A stretch of 54,448 nt of DNA from an uncultured Oscillospiraceae bacterium (GCA_934481445.1 CAKSPC010000012.1:1-54448); one strand, 5' to 3'. Shown: positions 1 to 8,103, counted from the stretch's first letter. The notes: a model not told the origin generated them from the letters alone. Translations and numbers: made by a program.

Positions 1-101
1 GGCGTGCCGCCGAATTCTGCGGAGCAGGTGCAGAATACCTTGGAGTTGGTGGAAAGCTCCGCGTGTGTTTCAAGTCCGATCGTGGGGATATAACGGCTCA
101 T
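1..101 (-). CDS. gatB: Aspartyl/glutamyl-tRNA(Asn/Gln) amidotransferase subunit B, N-terminus only
   Basis: The first 33 residues read MSRYIPTIGLETHAELSTNS and onward through FCTCS, the standard GatB opening (IGLE.H.EL.T.SK.FC.C). GatB is the tRNA-binding and kinase subunit of the amidotransferase that converts Glu-tRNA(Gln) to Gln-tRNA(Gln). The rest lies beyond the left edge. The start is the ATG at 101-99, preceded by GGAGG at 110-106. It follows gatA by 12 bases, so it is the third gene of a gatC-gatA-gatB operon. Confidence 0.93.
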   Translation of the reverse strand, partial: MSRYIPTIGLETHAELSTNSKVFCTCSAEFGGT

Positions 102-113
102 TTCCTTACCTCC

Positions 114-1562
114 TTATATTCCGGGAGCAACGGGCGAGAAGCCCTGCTCAAATGCGTCCGCGCACTGAAGTATCGTCGGCTCGTCGAAGCGGCGGCCGAT
201 GACGGACATTCCTATCGGCATACCATCCGAGGTGTAGCCGCAGGTGGTGTTTATTCCGGGCAGCGATGCGATGTTTACCGTTACCGTGCAGATATCCGCA
301 AGGTACATCTTTACGGGGTCGTTGTCCTGCGCGCCTATCTTGTATGCGGGTGTGGGCGCCGTGGGGGTAAGTATAACGTCCGCGATGTCGAAGATATCGT
401 TGTATTCCTTGATAATTTCCTGCTTCAGCGCGAGTGCCTTCTTGTAGTATGCGTCATAGTAGCCGCTGGAGAGCGCGTAGTTTCCGAGCAGGATACGGCG
501 CTTTACTTCCTCGCCGAAGCCGCGGGAACGGCTGTCGCGGATAAGCTCGTCGAATGTTCTGCCCTCGCCGCGGAAACCGTACTTGATGCCGTCGAAGCGG
601 GAGAGGTTAGAAGCAGCCTCCGCGCAGGCGATGAGGTAGTACGCGGGGATGGCGTATTTCAGCCCGGGGATGGAGCAGTCGATAAGCTGTGCTCCCTGTG
701 CTTCGAGAGCCTTTGCGGCGTTAACGACGGACTGCTTTACTTCGTCGTCGATGTCGTCGGAGTAGAACTCCTTGGGCATTGCTATCTTCATGCCCTTTAT
801 CGGCTGACCCAGCTTCTCTGTGAAGTCGGGCACGGCAACGCGGGCGGATGTTGCGTCGTGGGGGTCTGCGCCGCAGATGGCGTTGAGGACCGTCGCGCAG
901 TCGCGGGCGTCGTTTGCGATGGGGCCTATCTGGTCAAGCGAGCTTGCGAAAGCCACAAGACCGTAGCGGGAAACTCTTCCGTAGGTGGGCTTTATACCCG
1001 TAACGCCGCAGAAAGAGGATGGCTGGCGGATGGAGCCGCCTGTATCGCTTCCGAGGGAAACCGGCGCAAACGAAGCGGAAACCGCTGCCGCGGAGCCGCC
1101 GGAAGAACCTCCGGGCACGCACTCGGTGTTGTAGGGGTTCTTTGTCTTTGCGAAAGCAGATGTCTGCGTGGAGCCGCCCATCGCGAATTCATCCATGCTG
1201 GTGCGTCCGAGGAGAACATAGCCCTCGGCGTTGAGCTTTTCGATGACCGTTGCGTTGTACGGCGGGATGAAGTTTTCAAGCATACGGCTTGCGCAGGTGG
1301 TTTTTACGCCGTCGATGCAGATGTTGTCCTTGATTGCGATCGGGATGCCGGTAAGCGCGGTCGCCCTGCCCTCGTCGATGAGCTTCTGAGCGGCGGCAGC
1401 CTGCTCCATCGCCTTGTCGCGGGTGACGGTGATGAAGGACTGTATCTCGCCGTCCTTCGCTTCTATCTTCTTTAAATATTCGTCGCAGAGTTCCGCAGCG
1501 CCGATCTGCTTTGTATCGAGCGCGGTGCGCAGGTCGCGTATCTTTGCGCGTGTAAGATCCAT
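114..1562 (-). CDS. gatA: Glutamyl-tRNA(Gln) amidotransferase subunit A
   Basis: A 482-residue amidase-signature protein of normal GatA length. It releases ammonia from glutamine for transamidation of mischarged Glu-tRNA(Gln) in the cytosol. The Ser-cisSer-Lys triad is visible: Lys78 in GIPIAIKDN, cis-Ser153 in PGGSSGGS, and nucleophile Ser177 in GSDTGGSIRQP. The C-terminal glutamine-binding part (TPTAPTPAYKIG, then LPGINTTCGYTSDGMPIGM) is complete. It lies 12 bases after gatC and 12 before gatB. A 470-residue open frame on the opposite strand is only a shadow of this GC-rich gene. Confidence 0.97.
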   Translation of the reverse strand: MDLTRAKIRDLRTALDTKQIGAAELCDEYLKKIEAKDGEIQSFITVTRDKAMEQAAAAQKLIDEGRATALTGIPIAIKDNICIDGVKTTCASRMLENFIPPYNATVIEKLNAEGYVLLGRTSMDEFAMGGSTQTSAFAKTKNPYNTECVPGGSSGGSAAAVSASFAPVSLGSDTGGSIRQPSSFCGVTGIKPTYGRVSRYGLVAFASSLDQIGPIANDARDCATVLNAICGADPHDATSARVAVPDFTEKLGQPIKGMKIAMPKEFYSDDIDDEVKQSVVNAAKALEAQGAQLIDCSIPGLKYAIPAYYLIACAEAASNLSRFDGIKYGFRGEGRTFDELIRDSRSRGFGEEVKRRILLGNYALSSGYYDAYYKKALALKQEIIKEYNDIFDIADVILTPTAPTPAYKIGAQDNDPVKMYLADICTVTVNIASLPGINTTCGYTSDGMPIGMSVIGRRFDEPTILQCADAFEQGFSPVAPGI

Positions 1563-1574
1563 GAGCGTTCCTCC

Positions 1575-1859
1575 TTATTCCACAACCTTGGGCACAACGT
1601 AGCAGCCGTCGGTGTTTTCGGCGTTCTGAAGCAGCTTTTCCGTCGGGAAAGAAGGCTGCGCGATATCGTCGCGGGTGTTCTCAAATTTAATGCTGTTGTT
1701 GTCCTTGGTGTCGTCGTAGGTCAGGTCGAAGCTCTTGATCTCGTCCATAAGGTCGATTATATCGCCCATCTCGCCCATAACCTTTTCAAGCCCTGCTTCG
1801 TCGTAGTTGAGCTTGCTCAGCTCGCAGAGGTGCTGAATGGTTTTCAGTTCAATAGCCAT
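1575..1859 (-). CDS. gatC: Glutamyl-tRNA(Gln) amidotransferase subunit C
   Basis: A 94-residue GatC, the small belt subunit that holds GatA to GatB. The family pattern is clear: an N-terminal helix with LCELSKLNYDEAGLEK, a linker, and the DDIAQPSFPTEKLLQNA segment ending in the usual YVVPKVVE. I chose the ATG at 1859 over an in-frame start 12 codons upstream because GAAAGGAAAT sits just before it and homology begins with MAIELKTIQ. It is the first gene of the operon. Confidence 0.95.
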   Translation of the reverse strand: MAIELKTIQHLCELSKLNYDEAGLEKVMGEMGDIIDLMDEIKSFDLTYDDTKDNNSIKFENTRDDIAQPSFPTEKLLQNAENTDGCYVVPKVVE

Positions 1860-1883
1860 GGAGATTTCCTTTCTTTTATTTGA

Positions 1884-1911
1884 CAGGGACGTCATAACTG
1901 CGCTGTCCCTG
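1884..1911 (-). other. Hairpin in the gatC 5' leader
   Basis: CAGGGAC at 1884-1890 pairs with GTCCCTG at 1905-1911 (7-bp stem). It lies between the gatC promoter and start. Read on the plus strand it is followed by TTTTATT, so it resembles a terminator for that strand, but no plus-strand gene precedes it. Confidence 0.4.
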
Positions 1912-1930
1912 TTTTATTCAATACCATATT

Positions 1931-1959
1931 ATTATAGCCTATTTTCGGCAGTTTTTCAA
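1931..1959 (-). promoter_or_regulatory. Promoter of gatCAB
   Basis: On the minus strand TTGAAA (1959-1954), a 17-bp spacer and TATAAT (1936-1931) form a near-consensus housekeeping promoter about 70 bases before gatC. The stretch from here to 2206 is AT-rich and I see nothing else in it. Confidence 0.8.
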
Positions 1960-2206
1960 GTGCAATTCCGCAAATACTCAAAATTTATTTGCATAAAAGC
2001 GATTTTGTCTGAATCGCCGAAAAAGTTGAAACTGCGGCGGCTGTATTCTTGCAAAAAATACATATCCGTCCGCGCCTGCGCCTCGCATTCCGGAAAATGC
2101 GGATAAATGCGGAAGATTTTGCTGTAAAATATAGTTATAAATATCTGCATCTGTAATTAAGAAACACCCAAAATGAAAGTTTAAAAAAATATTCTTGCAA
2201 AAACGC

Positions 2207-2235
2207 TTGACAAGTGAGTGCGAAGGTGATATAAT
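2207..2235 (+). promoter_or_regulatory. Consensus sigma-A promoter of the glutamate synthase operon
   Basis: TTGACA (2207-2212), a 17-bp spacer and TATAAT (2230-2235) are a perfect match to the housekeeping promoter consensus. Transcription would start near 2242, about 170 bases before the first gene. A promoter this strong implies that control is exerted later, probably in the leader. Confidence 0.85.
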
Positions 2236-2241
2236 AACCTT

Positions 2242-2412
2242 GTTGATCAGCCCCAGCTTAATTTACTTGTGCCATGGCACAAGCGGGTTTGCGCGGAAAG
2301 CGCCCCGGCGGTAAATTATATGGCGGGGCAAATTAAAGCTGAAATTTCACACCGATGTCCGTTGCGCGGGCGCGGAGAGAGGAATGCGGCAGAACATTTA
2401 AGGAGTGAGCTT
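2242..2412 (+). ncRNA. Structured leader of the glutamate synthase operon, class unknown
   Basis: A 170-base GC-rich leader. CAGCTTAATTT at 2254-2264 pairs with AAATTAAAGCTG at 2330-2341 (11 bp, one bulge), closing a multiloop. Inside are hairpin CTTGTG/CACAAG (2266-2283, loop CCATGG) and GCGC-GGAAA-GCGC (2291-2303), with an alternative GCCCC/GGGGC pairing (2302-2306 with 2325-2329). A competing pairing AATTTAC/GTAAATT (2260-2266 with 2311-2317) also exists. There is no U-tract terminator. The loops do not fit the ANTAR AnnGnn rule and I do not see the glutamine riboswitch core. It could be a riboswitch, a protein-binding leader, or a structured spacer. Confidence 0.45.
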
Positions 2413-3504
2413 ATGTTAAAGAAAGAGGGAGAGGTCAGGATCCCCGCGGGCTGCGCAATATCGGGCTTTATAAACAGAAGCGGAAGAAGGACCAACGGCA
2501 GCGTTATCGTCAACTCCATCGCCTGTATGCACGACCGTTCCAACGGTCTTGGCGGCGGATACGCGGGCTACGGGATTTACCCCGAATACAAGGATCAGTA
2601 CGCGTTCCATGTATTCTACGACACCAACGAGGCACGCATAAAGACGGAGGCGTTCATCGACAGGCATTTCGATGTCATCAACCTTTCGAGAATACCCACC
2701 AGAAAGCACCCGAACATAACCAACGAGCCGCTTATCTGGCGCTACTTCGTGAACCCGCTCCCCACAAAGCTCCAGGAGAGCCAGCTTGACGAGCGCACAT
2801 ACGTTGCGCGCTGCGTTATAAAGATAAACGACGTTATTGACGGCGCGTATGTTTTCTCCAGCGGAAAGAACATGGGCGTTTTCAAGGCTGTCGGCTACCC
2901 CGAGGATGTCGGTGATTTCTACCGCCTCGAGGAATACGACGGCTGGGCGTGGACAGTCCACGGCCGCTACCCCACGAACACCCCCGGCTGGTGGGGCGGC
3001 GCTCACCCGTTTGCGCTGCTGGATTACACGATAGTGCATAACGGCGAGATCTCCTCCTATGACGCAAACAGGCGCTTCATCGAAATGTTCGGATACAAGT
3101 GCAACCTGCTGACCGATACGGAGGTCATCACATACATAATCGACTATCTTAACCGCCGCCTTAAAATGCCCCTCGAGGACGTTGCAAAGGTCATTGCGTC
3201 CCCGTTCTGGAGCGAACTTGACGAGGGCTGCTTCAGCCCCGAGGAAACGGCGAAGATACGTCATTTCAGAAATGTTTATTCGAGCCTGCTCATAACAGGA
3301 CCTTTCTCGATAATCCTTGGCTTCAACAACGGCATCATGGCGCTCAACGACCGCCTGAAGCTCCGCAGCATGGTCGCGGCGGAAAAGGGAGATACCGTAT
3401 ATGTTTCGTCGGAGGAATGTTCCATCAGAACGATGTGCCCCGACGTCGACAGAATATGGAGTCCCCGCGGCGGCGAGCCTATCATCGTAACGCTTGACAA
3501 GTGA
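2413..3504 (+). CDS. Class II glutamine amidotransferase subunit of split glutamate synthase
   Basis: A 363-residue Ntn-hydrolase (GATase type 2) that frees ammonia from glutamine for glutamate synthesis. The likely catalytic Cys is Cys14 in GCAISGFIN, preceded by a 13-residue extension that would have to be removed, as with known propeptides of GltB and PurF. HGRYPTNTPGWWGGAHPF and VHNGEISSY are the canonical glutamine-site motifs. The start is ATG 2413 after AAGGAGTGAGC; an open frame reaching back to 2269 runs through the leader and is not used. In ordinary bacteria this domain is fused to the synthase; here it is a free subunit and first gene of its operon. Confidence 0.9.
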   Translation: MLKKEGEVRIPAGCAISGFINRSGRRTNGSVIVNSIACMHDRSNGLGGGYAGYGIYPEYKDQYAFHVFYDTNEARIKTEAFIDRHFDVINLSRIPTRKHPNITNEPLIWRYFVNPLPTKLQESQLDERTYVARCVIKINDVIDGAYVFSSGKNMGVFKAVGYPEDVGDFYRLEEYDGWAWTVHGRYPTNTPGWWGGAHPFALLDYTIVHNGEISSYDANRRFIEMFGYKCNLLTDTEVITYIIDYLNRRLKMPLEDVAKVIASPFWSELDEGCFSPEETAKIRHFRNVYSSLLITGPFSIILGFNNGIMALNDRLKLRSMVAAEKGDTVYVSSEECSIRTMCPDVDRIWSPRGGEPIIVTLDK

Positions 3505-3524
3505 TCGGAAAGGTGGAATAAACA

Positions 3525-5030
3525 GTGGCTATAAATTTCATGAACCCTCTTTTTGAGGTAGTGCGCGATCCCGACCGCTGCATAAAGTGCCGCGTCTGTG
3601 AGCGCCAGTGCTCTAACGAAGTACATAAATACGACCCCGAGCTGGATAAGATGGTCGCAGACCCCATGACCTGCGTGGACTGCCAGAGATGCGTATGTCT
3701 TTGCCCGACCCACGCGATAAAGATAAAGCCCAACGAGAACAAGTTCCGCGAGAACGGCAACTGGACTCAGGGCGTTATGGACGAGGTTTACAAGCAGGCT
3801 GAGAGCGGCGGCGTTCTCCTCTCCGCGATGGGCAACCCGAAGGATTATCCCGTATACTGGGACAAGATACTGCTGAACGCATCGCAGGTCACAAACCCGC
3901 CTATCGACCCGCTGCGCGAGCCGATGGAAACAAAAACGTTCCTCGGCAAGAAAAATCAGGGCATAACCTACGACGACAAGGGCAACGCTCATTTCGAAAA
4001 GACCCCGTACCTCGAGCTTGATACGCCTATCATGTTCTCGGCAATGTCCTTCGGCTCCATCAGCAAGAACGCGCACGAATCCCTCGCAAGGGCTGCGCAC
4101 GAGCTGGGCACCTATTATAACACAGGCGAGGGCGGACTTCATCAGGACTTCTACAAATACGGCCCCAACACGATAGTGCAGGTAGCTTCGGGACGTTTCG
4201 GCGTTTTCAAGGGATACCTCGACGCGGGCGCCGCGATAGAAATTAAAATGGGACAGGGCGCAAAGCCCGGTATCGGCGGACATCTTCCCGGAATGAAGAT
4301 AAACGATGAGATCTCCCGCACCCGTATGATACCCAAGGGCACGGATGCTATCTCCCCCGCGCCGCACCACGACATCTATTCCATCGAGGATCTGCGCCAG
4401 CTCGTCCTCTCACTCAAGGAAGCGACAAACTGGGAAAAGCCCGTTATCGTTAAGATCGCGGCGGTTCATAACATCGCGGCGATAGCTTCGGGCGTTGCAC
4501 GCTCCGGCGCGGATATCATCGCAATAGACGGCTTCCGCGGAGGCACGGGTGCCGCTCCCACAAGAATAAGGGATAACGTAGGTATCCCGATCGAGCTTGC
4601 CCTCGCCAGCGTTGACCAGCGCCTGCGCGATGAGGGTATAAGAAACGATGTTTCCATAGTAGTCGGCGGTTCTATCCGTTCCAGCGCGGATGTCGTAAAG
4701 GCAATTGCGCTCGGCGCCGACGCAGTATATATCGCAACGGCGGCTCTGCTTTCGATGGGATGCCATCTGTGCAGAAGCTGCAACACGGGCAAGTGCAACT
4801 GGGGCATAGCTACCCAGCGCGCCGACCTTGTAAAGCGCCTTAACCCCGAGATAGCCACCCACCGCCTTGTGAACCTTGTTCACGCATGGGATCACGAGAT
4901 AAAGGAAATGATGGGCGGCATGGGTATCAACTCCATCGAGGCACTGCGCGGCAACAGACTTATGCTGAGAGGGCTCGGCCTTAACCAGAAGGAACTGGAC
5001 ATCCTCGGTATACAGCACGCGGGCGAATAA
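3525..5030 (+). CDS. gltB: Archaeal-type glutamate synthase, FMN core with N-terminal ferredoxin domain
   Basis: A 501-residue enzyme making glutamate from 2-oxoglutarate and ammonia. The N-terminus has eight Cys in two clusters (CIKCRVCERQC at 19-29 and CVDCQRCVCLCP at 50-61), a 2[4Fe-4S] ferredoxin module. The rest is the FMN-binding GOGAT barrel: MSFGSISKNAHESLARAA, GEGGLHQDFY, KPGIGGHLPG, GFRGGTGAAP, and a C-terminal Fe-S motif CHLCRSCNTGKCNWG near residues 412-426. It lacks the GATase and GXGXG domains of full-length GltB, which are encoded separately in this operon. Start is GTG 3525 after GGAAAGGTGG. Confidence 0.93.
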   Translation: MAINFMNPLFEVVRDPDRCIKCRVCERQCSNEVHKYDPELDKMVADPMTCVDCQRCVCLCPTHAIKIKPNENKFRENGNWTQGVMDEVYKQAESGGVLLSAMGNPKDYPVYWDKILLNASQVTNPPIDPLREPMETKTFLGKKNQGITYDDKGNAHFEKTPYLELDTPIMFSAMSFGSISKNAHESLARAAHELGTYYNTGEGGLHQDFYKYGPNTIVQVASGRFGVFKGYLDAGAAIEIKMGQGAKPGIGGHLPGMKINDEISRTRMIPKGTDAISPAPHHDIYSIEDLRQLVLSLKEATNWEKPVIVKIAAVHNIAAIASGVARSGADIIAIDGFRGGTGAAPTRIRDNVGIPIELALASVDQRLRDEGIRNDVSIVVGGSIRSSADVVKAIALGADAVYIATAALLSMGCHLCRSCNTGKCNWGIATQRADLVKRLNPEIATHRLVNLVHAWDHEIKEMMGGMGINSIEALRGNRLMLRGLGLNQKELDILGIQHAGE

Positions 5031-5051
5031 GAGGCGAAAGGAACGGATAAC

Positions 5052-5489
5052 ATGAAAAAGGTATATGTAAATGAGGACTGGTGCCTCGGCTGTCACCTCT
5101 GCGAGTTCCACTGCGCGGCGGCAAACAGCGGCGCACCCGATATGGTAAAGGCATTCAAGGGCAGCGGAAAGAAGCCCATCCCCCGCGTTCAGGTGGAGGA
5201 GGGCGGCAGCATAAACTTCGCGGTTCAGTGCCGCCACTGCGACGCGCATCCCTGCGTAAAGGGTTGCATCACCGGCGCGCTCTCCGTAAAGGACGGCGTT
5301 ATCGTCTGCGATGAGGAGCGCTGCGTAGGCTGCTACACCTGCGTTCTGTCATGTCCCTACGGCGCCATCGTAATCGACGAGGCGGGGCACAAAATCCGCA
5401 AATGCGACCTCTGCCTTTCCAACGGAAACGGCGAGCCCGCCTGCGTAAAGGGCTGCCCCAACAAGGCTATCGTTTACGAAGAAAGATGA
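5052..5489 (+). CDS. Poly-[4Fe-4S] ferredoxin subunit of the glutamate synthase complex
   Basis: 145 residues with four Cys clusters able to hold four [4Fe-4S] centres: CLGCHLCEFHC (11-21), CRHCDAHPC..GC, CVGCYTCVLSCP, and CDLC..CVKGCP. It resembles the electron-transfer subunits of the HycB/DmsB type. It lies 21 bases after the FMN subunit and 11 before the FAD oxidoreductase, so it most likely relays electrons between them. The ATG at 5052 follows GGCGAAAGGAACGG. Confidence 0.88.
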   Translation: MKKVYVNEDWCLGCHLCEFHCAAANSGAPDMVKAFKGSGKKPIPRVQVEEGGSINFAVQCRHCDAHPCVKGCITGALSVKDGVIVCDEERCVGCYTCVLSCPYGAIVIDEAGHKIRKCDLCLSNGNGEPACVKGCPNKAIVYEER

Positions 5490-5500
5490 GGTGACGGGAT

Positions 5501-6730
5501 ATGAACTACGTTATTATAGGAAACTCCGCGGCGGCGGTCGGAACCATCACAGGCATCCGTGAGATAGACAAGACGGGCAGGATCACCGTCATTTCCGATG
5601 AAAAATACCACACCTACTCCCGCCCGCTCATCTCCTACTGGCTGATGGGAAAGGTGAACGACAAGAACATTTTCTACCGCGAGCCGGATTTCTACGAAAA
5701 GAACAACGTCGAAACCGTGCTCGGTCATAAGGTAACAAAGATAGACCCCGAGGTGAAGAAAGTAGTCCTCGACGACGGAAGCGCCGTCGCTTATGACAAA
5801 CTGATGGTGGCAACAGGCTCGAAGCCTTTCGTGCCGCCGATGAACGGTCTTGACAAGATAAGCTATCACACATTCATGACCTATGACAGCGTAAAGGCTA
5901 TCAAGGCGGAAGTCCGCGAGGGCATGAAGGTGCTGATAATCGGCGCGGGTCTTATCGGTCTGAAGGCGGCGGAAGCGCTCAACGAATACAAGGCTGAGAT
6001 CACCGTCGTTGATATGGCGGACAGAATACTCCCTTCTATCCTCGACGTAAGAGCCGGCGCGAAAATGCAGAAGCACATCGAAAGCAAGGGCACGCGCTTT
6101 ATCCTCGGAACCTCCGTTGATGAATTCAGCGAGCATTCCGCAAAGCTCAAAAACGGCATGACGGTGGATTTCGATATGGTTATAATCGCCGTAGGCGTCC
6201 GTCCGAATACAGAGCTTGTTTCCGACGCGGGCGGCAAGGTGGAGCGCGGTATCATCTGCGACCTTACACAGAAAACCACGCTGGACGATATTTACGCCGC
6301 GGGCGACTGCACCGTCAGCCACGACGCTTCCTCCGATACGGATAAGATCCTTGCGCTGCTCCCGAACGCGTATATGCAGGGCGAAGTTGCGGGCAAGAAC
6401 ATGGCGGGGCAGGAAACCTACTATGTTAACGCGATACCCATGAACGCCATCGGCTTCTTCGGACTGCACATAATCACCGCAGGCAGCTACGACGGCGAGG
6501 AATATGTCGAGGAAACCGAGAATACCTATAAAAAGCTGGTGTTCAAGGATGGCCTGCTTAAGGGCTTTATCCTTATGGGCGACGTAAAGCGCGCGGGTAT
6601 CTACACTTCTATGATAAAAGAGAAAATCAACCTTTCGGATGTCGACATGGAGCTCTTGAAAGAGAAGCCGCAGATGATGATGTTCGGCAAGGCAAGACGG
6701 GAAGAGAAGCTGGGAGGAATAGTAAGATGA
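5501..6730 (+). CDS. FAD/NAD(P)-dependent oxidoreductase of the glutamate synthase operon
   Basis: A 409-residue two-dinucleotide-fold flavoprotein. The FAD motif is NYVIIGNSAAAVG at the N-terminus, the NAD(P) motif is VLIIGAGLIGLKAAEAL, and the second FAD motif is DDIYAAGDC. It resembles the NADH oxidase/rubredoxin reductase family rather than classic GltD. The C-terminal domain is complete. No CxxxxC redox-active disulfide is visible near the FAD motif, so it is not a disulfide reductase. By position it probably passes electrons from NAD(P)H to the Fe-S subunit. It overlaps the next gene by four bases. Confidence 0.85.
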   Translation: MNYVIIGNSAAAVGTITGIREIDKTGRITVISDEKYHTYSRPLISYWLMGKVNDKNIFYREPDFYEKNNVETVLGHKVTKIDPEVKKVVLDDGSAVAYDKLMVATGSKPFVPPMNGLDKISYHTFMTYDSVKAIKAEVREGMKVLIIGAGLIGLKAAEALNEYKAEITVVDMADRILPSILDVRAGAKMQKHIESKGTRFILGTSVDEFSEHSAKLKNGMTVDFDMVIIAVGVRPNTELVSDAGGKVERGIICDLTQKTTLDDIYAAGDCTVSHDASSDTDKILALLPNAYMQGEVAGKNMAGQETYYVNAIPMNAIGFFGLHIITAGSYDGEEYVEETENTYKKLVFKDGLLKGFILMGDVKRAGIYTSMIKEKINLSDVDMELLKEKPQMMMFGKARREEKLGGIVR

Positions 6731-7446
6731 AAATTGACGCAAAGGGCATAGGCTACTCCGAGCTTAATAAAATGATAAGAGAAAGCTCCGAGGAGAAGTT
6801 CGAGATAGACAACGTGCTCGGCCAGCGTTATATCGGCGACGCAATGTCCGGCAAGGAGATACTTATAAAAGGCACACCCGGCAACGCCCTCGGCGCGTAT
6901 CTCAACGGCTCGAAGATAATCGTGCACGGCAACGCACAGGACGCCATCGGCGACACCATGAACGACGGCGCTATCATCGTTCACGGCAACTGCGGCGACA
7001 CCACGGGCTATGCGATGCGCTCCGGCGAAATATATGTCCAGGGCAACGCAGGCTACCGCGTGGGCATTCATATGAAGAGCTACAAGGAAATGTTTCCGAC
7101 CATCGTTATCGGCGGCAAGGTCGGCGATTTTCTCGGGGAATATCAGGCGGGCGGAATCATCATCGTGCTCGGTCTGGGTACCGAGGGCTGCCCCGTGGGT
7201 CATTTCTGCGGAACGGGAATGCACGGCGGAGAAATGTTCATCCGCAGCGAAACCGCCCCGAAGGGCCTGCCGGTCCAGGTATGCTGCACCGAAGCCACTG
7301 CTGAGGAAAAGGAATCCATCAGACACTATATCGACCGTTTCGTAAAGCATTTCGGCGGAAGCTCCGACGAGCTGCTCGGCTCGAAGTTCTATAAACTCAC
7401 GCCGAACTCCGCGTCGCCCTATAAGCAGCTCTATGTAAATAACTGA
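6727..7446 (+). CDS. GXGXG-domain subunit of split glutamate synthase
   Basis: 239 residues forming the right-handed beta-helix found at the C-terminus of GltB. Repeating G-rich turns are visible: GTPGNALGAYLNGSKIIVHG, GDTMNDGAIIVHGNCGDTTG, MRSGEIYVQGNAGYRVG and GGIIIVLGLG. In full-length enzymes this domain has a structural role between the GATase and FMN parts. Here it is a separate polypeptide translated from an ATGA overlap with the oxidoreductase. C-terminal residues 190-239 form a short helical tail. Confidence 0.9.
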   Translation: MKIDAKGIGYSELNKMIRESSEEKFEIDNVLGQRYIGDAMSGKEILIKGTPGNALGAYLNGSKIIVHGNAQDAIGDTMNDGAIIVHGNCGDTTGYAMRSGEIYVQGNAGYRVGIHMKSYKEMFPTIVIGGKVGDFLGEYQAGGIIIVLGLGTEGCPVGHFCGTGMHGGEMFIRSETAPKGLPVQVCCTEATAEEKESIRHYIDRFVKHFGGSSDELLGSKFYKLTPNSASPYKQLYVNN

Positions 7447-7490
7447 CCCCATTCTCCGCAATGGCGCGGAAATAAAAGGGAGGCGCTTAC

Positions 7491-8063
7491 ATGAAGATCT
7501 TTATAAACGCCCGAAGCGCGGATACCTGCGAGGGTATCTCCGCGGCGCTTGCAGAGCTTAACGCGGAAATCACCCCATGCCTTTCCGATGAAGAGGCGGA
7601 AGCGGCGGATATGAGCGAATACGACGTGGTGATAATTTCAACGCCGCTGCGCAGCGAGTTCGGGCTGAATTACGCTGCGGAGGTCTGCAAAAGGACAAAG
7701 GCGTGCATCATCGTGCTTGCGAAAATGGATATCGCGGATGATGTGCAGAACCGCATAAAATTCACGGGCGCGTTTGTCCTGGGCAGACCGTTCACGAAAA
7801 GCACGCTGGTGCAGACGATAAGGCTCGCGGTGGTGGCGAGGGAGAATATGCACCGCCTTGAGCGGGAAAAAACCGAGCTTTCGAAGCAGCTTGATGATTT
7901 CAAGGTGATAGACCGCGCGAAGTGCTGCCTTATCGAGTATCTTAATCTGACGGAAAAGCAGGCGCATAGACATATTCAGAAGCTGGCGATGGATTCGCGG
8001 AGATCGCAGAGGGATATCGCGGAGGATATATTGCGCACTTATAGCGGCATGACGAATGTGTAA
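7491..8063 (+). CDS. ANTAR-domain antitermination regulator with degenerate receiver
   Basis: 190 residues: a receiver-like domain (1-120), a coiled linker (LEREKTELSKQLDDFKVIDRAK), and a C-terminal ANTAR three-helix domain (LNLTEKQAHRHIQKLAMDSRRSQRDIAEDIL), which binds tandem RNA hairpins and prevents termination. The receiver lacks the acidic pair after strand 1 (IFINARSA) and has Ser where the phospho-acceptor Asp belongs (YDVVIISTPL), so it is unlikely to be switched by phosphorylation. It closes the glutamate synthase operon, 44 bases after the GXGXG gene, with GGGAGGCG as ribosome binding site. The likely target is the amt leader at 22200. Confidence 0.88.
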   Translation: MKIFINARSADTCEGISAALAELNAEITPCLSDEEAEAADMSEYDVVIISTPLRSEFGLNYAAEVCKRTKACIIVLAKMDIADDVQNRIKFTGAFVLGRPFTKSTLVQTIRLAVVARENMHRLEREKTELSKQLDDFKVIDRAKCCLIEYLNLTEKQAHRHIQKLAMDSRRSQRDIAEDILRTYSGMTNV

Positions 8064-8069
8064 TTGTAG

Positions 8070-8103
8070 ACCGCAGGGCATAATGCTCTGCGGTTTTGCT
8101 TTT
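8070..8103 (+). terminator. Terminator of the glutamate synthase operon
   Basis: CCGCAGGGCA and TGCTCTGCGG form a 10-bp stem (one G-T pair) around TAA, followed by TTTTGCTTTT. It lies directly after the ANTAR gene. Confidence 0.85.

Noticed and set aside
63..1475. A 470-residue open frame on the plus strand opposite gatA
   Set aside because: GatA on the other strand has all family motifs; the plus-strand frame is a GC-bias shadow with no ribosome binding site or recognisable domains.
2242..2412. Glutamine riboswitch or ANTAR target before glutamate synthase
   Set aside because: Neither the glnA-type core nor two AnnGnn six-base loops can be found; the loops are CCATGG and GGAAA.
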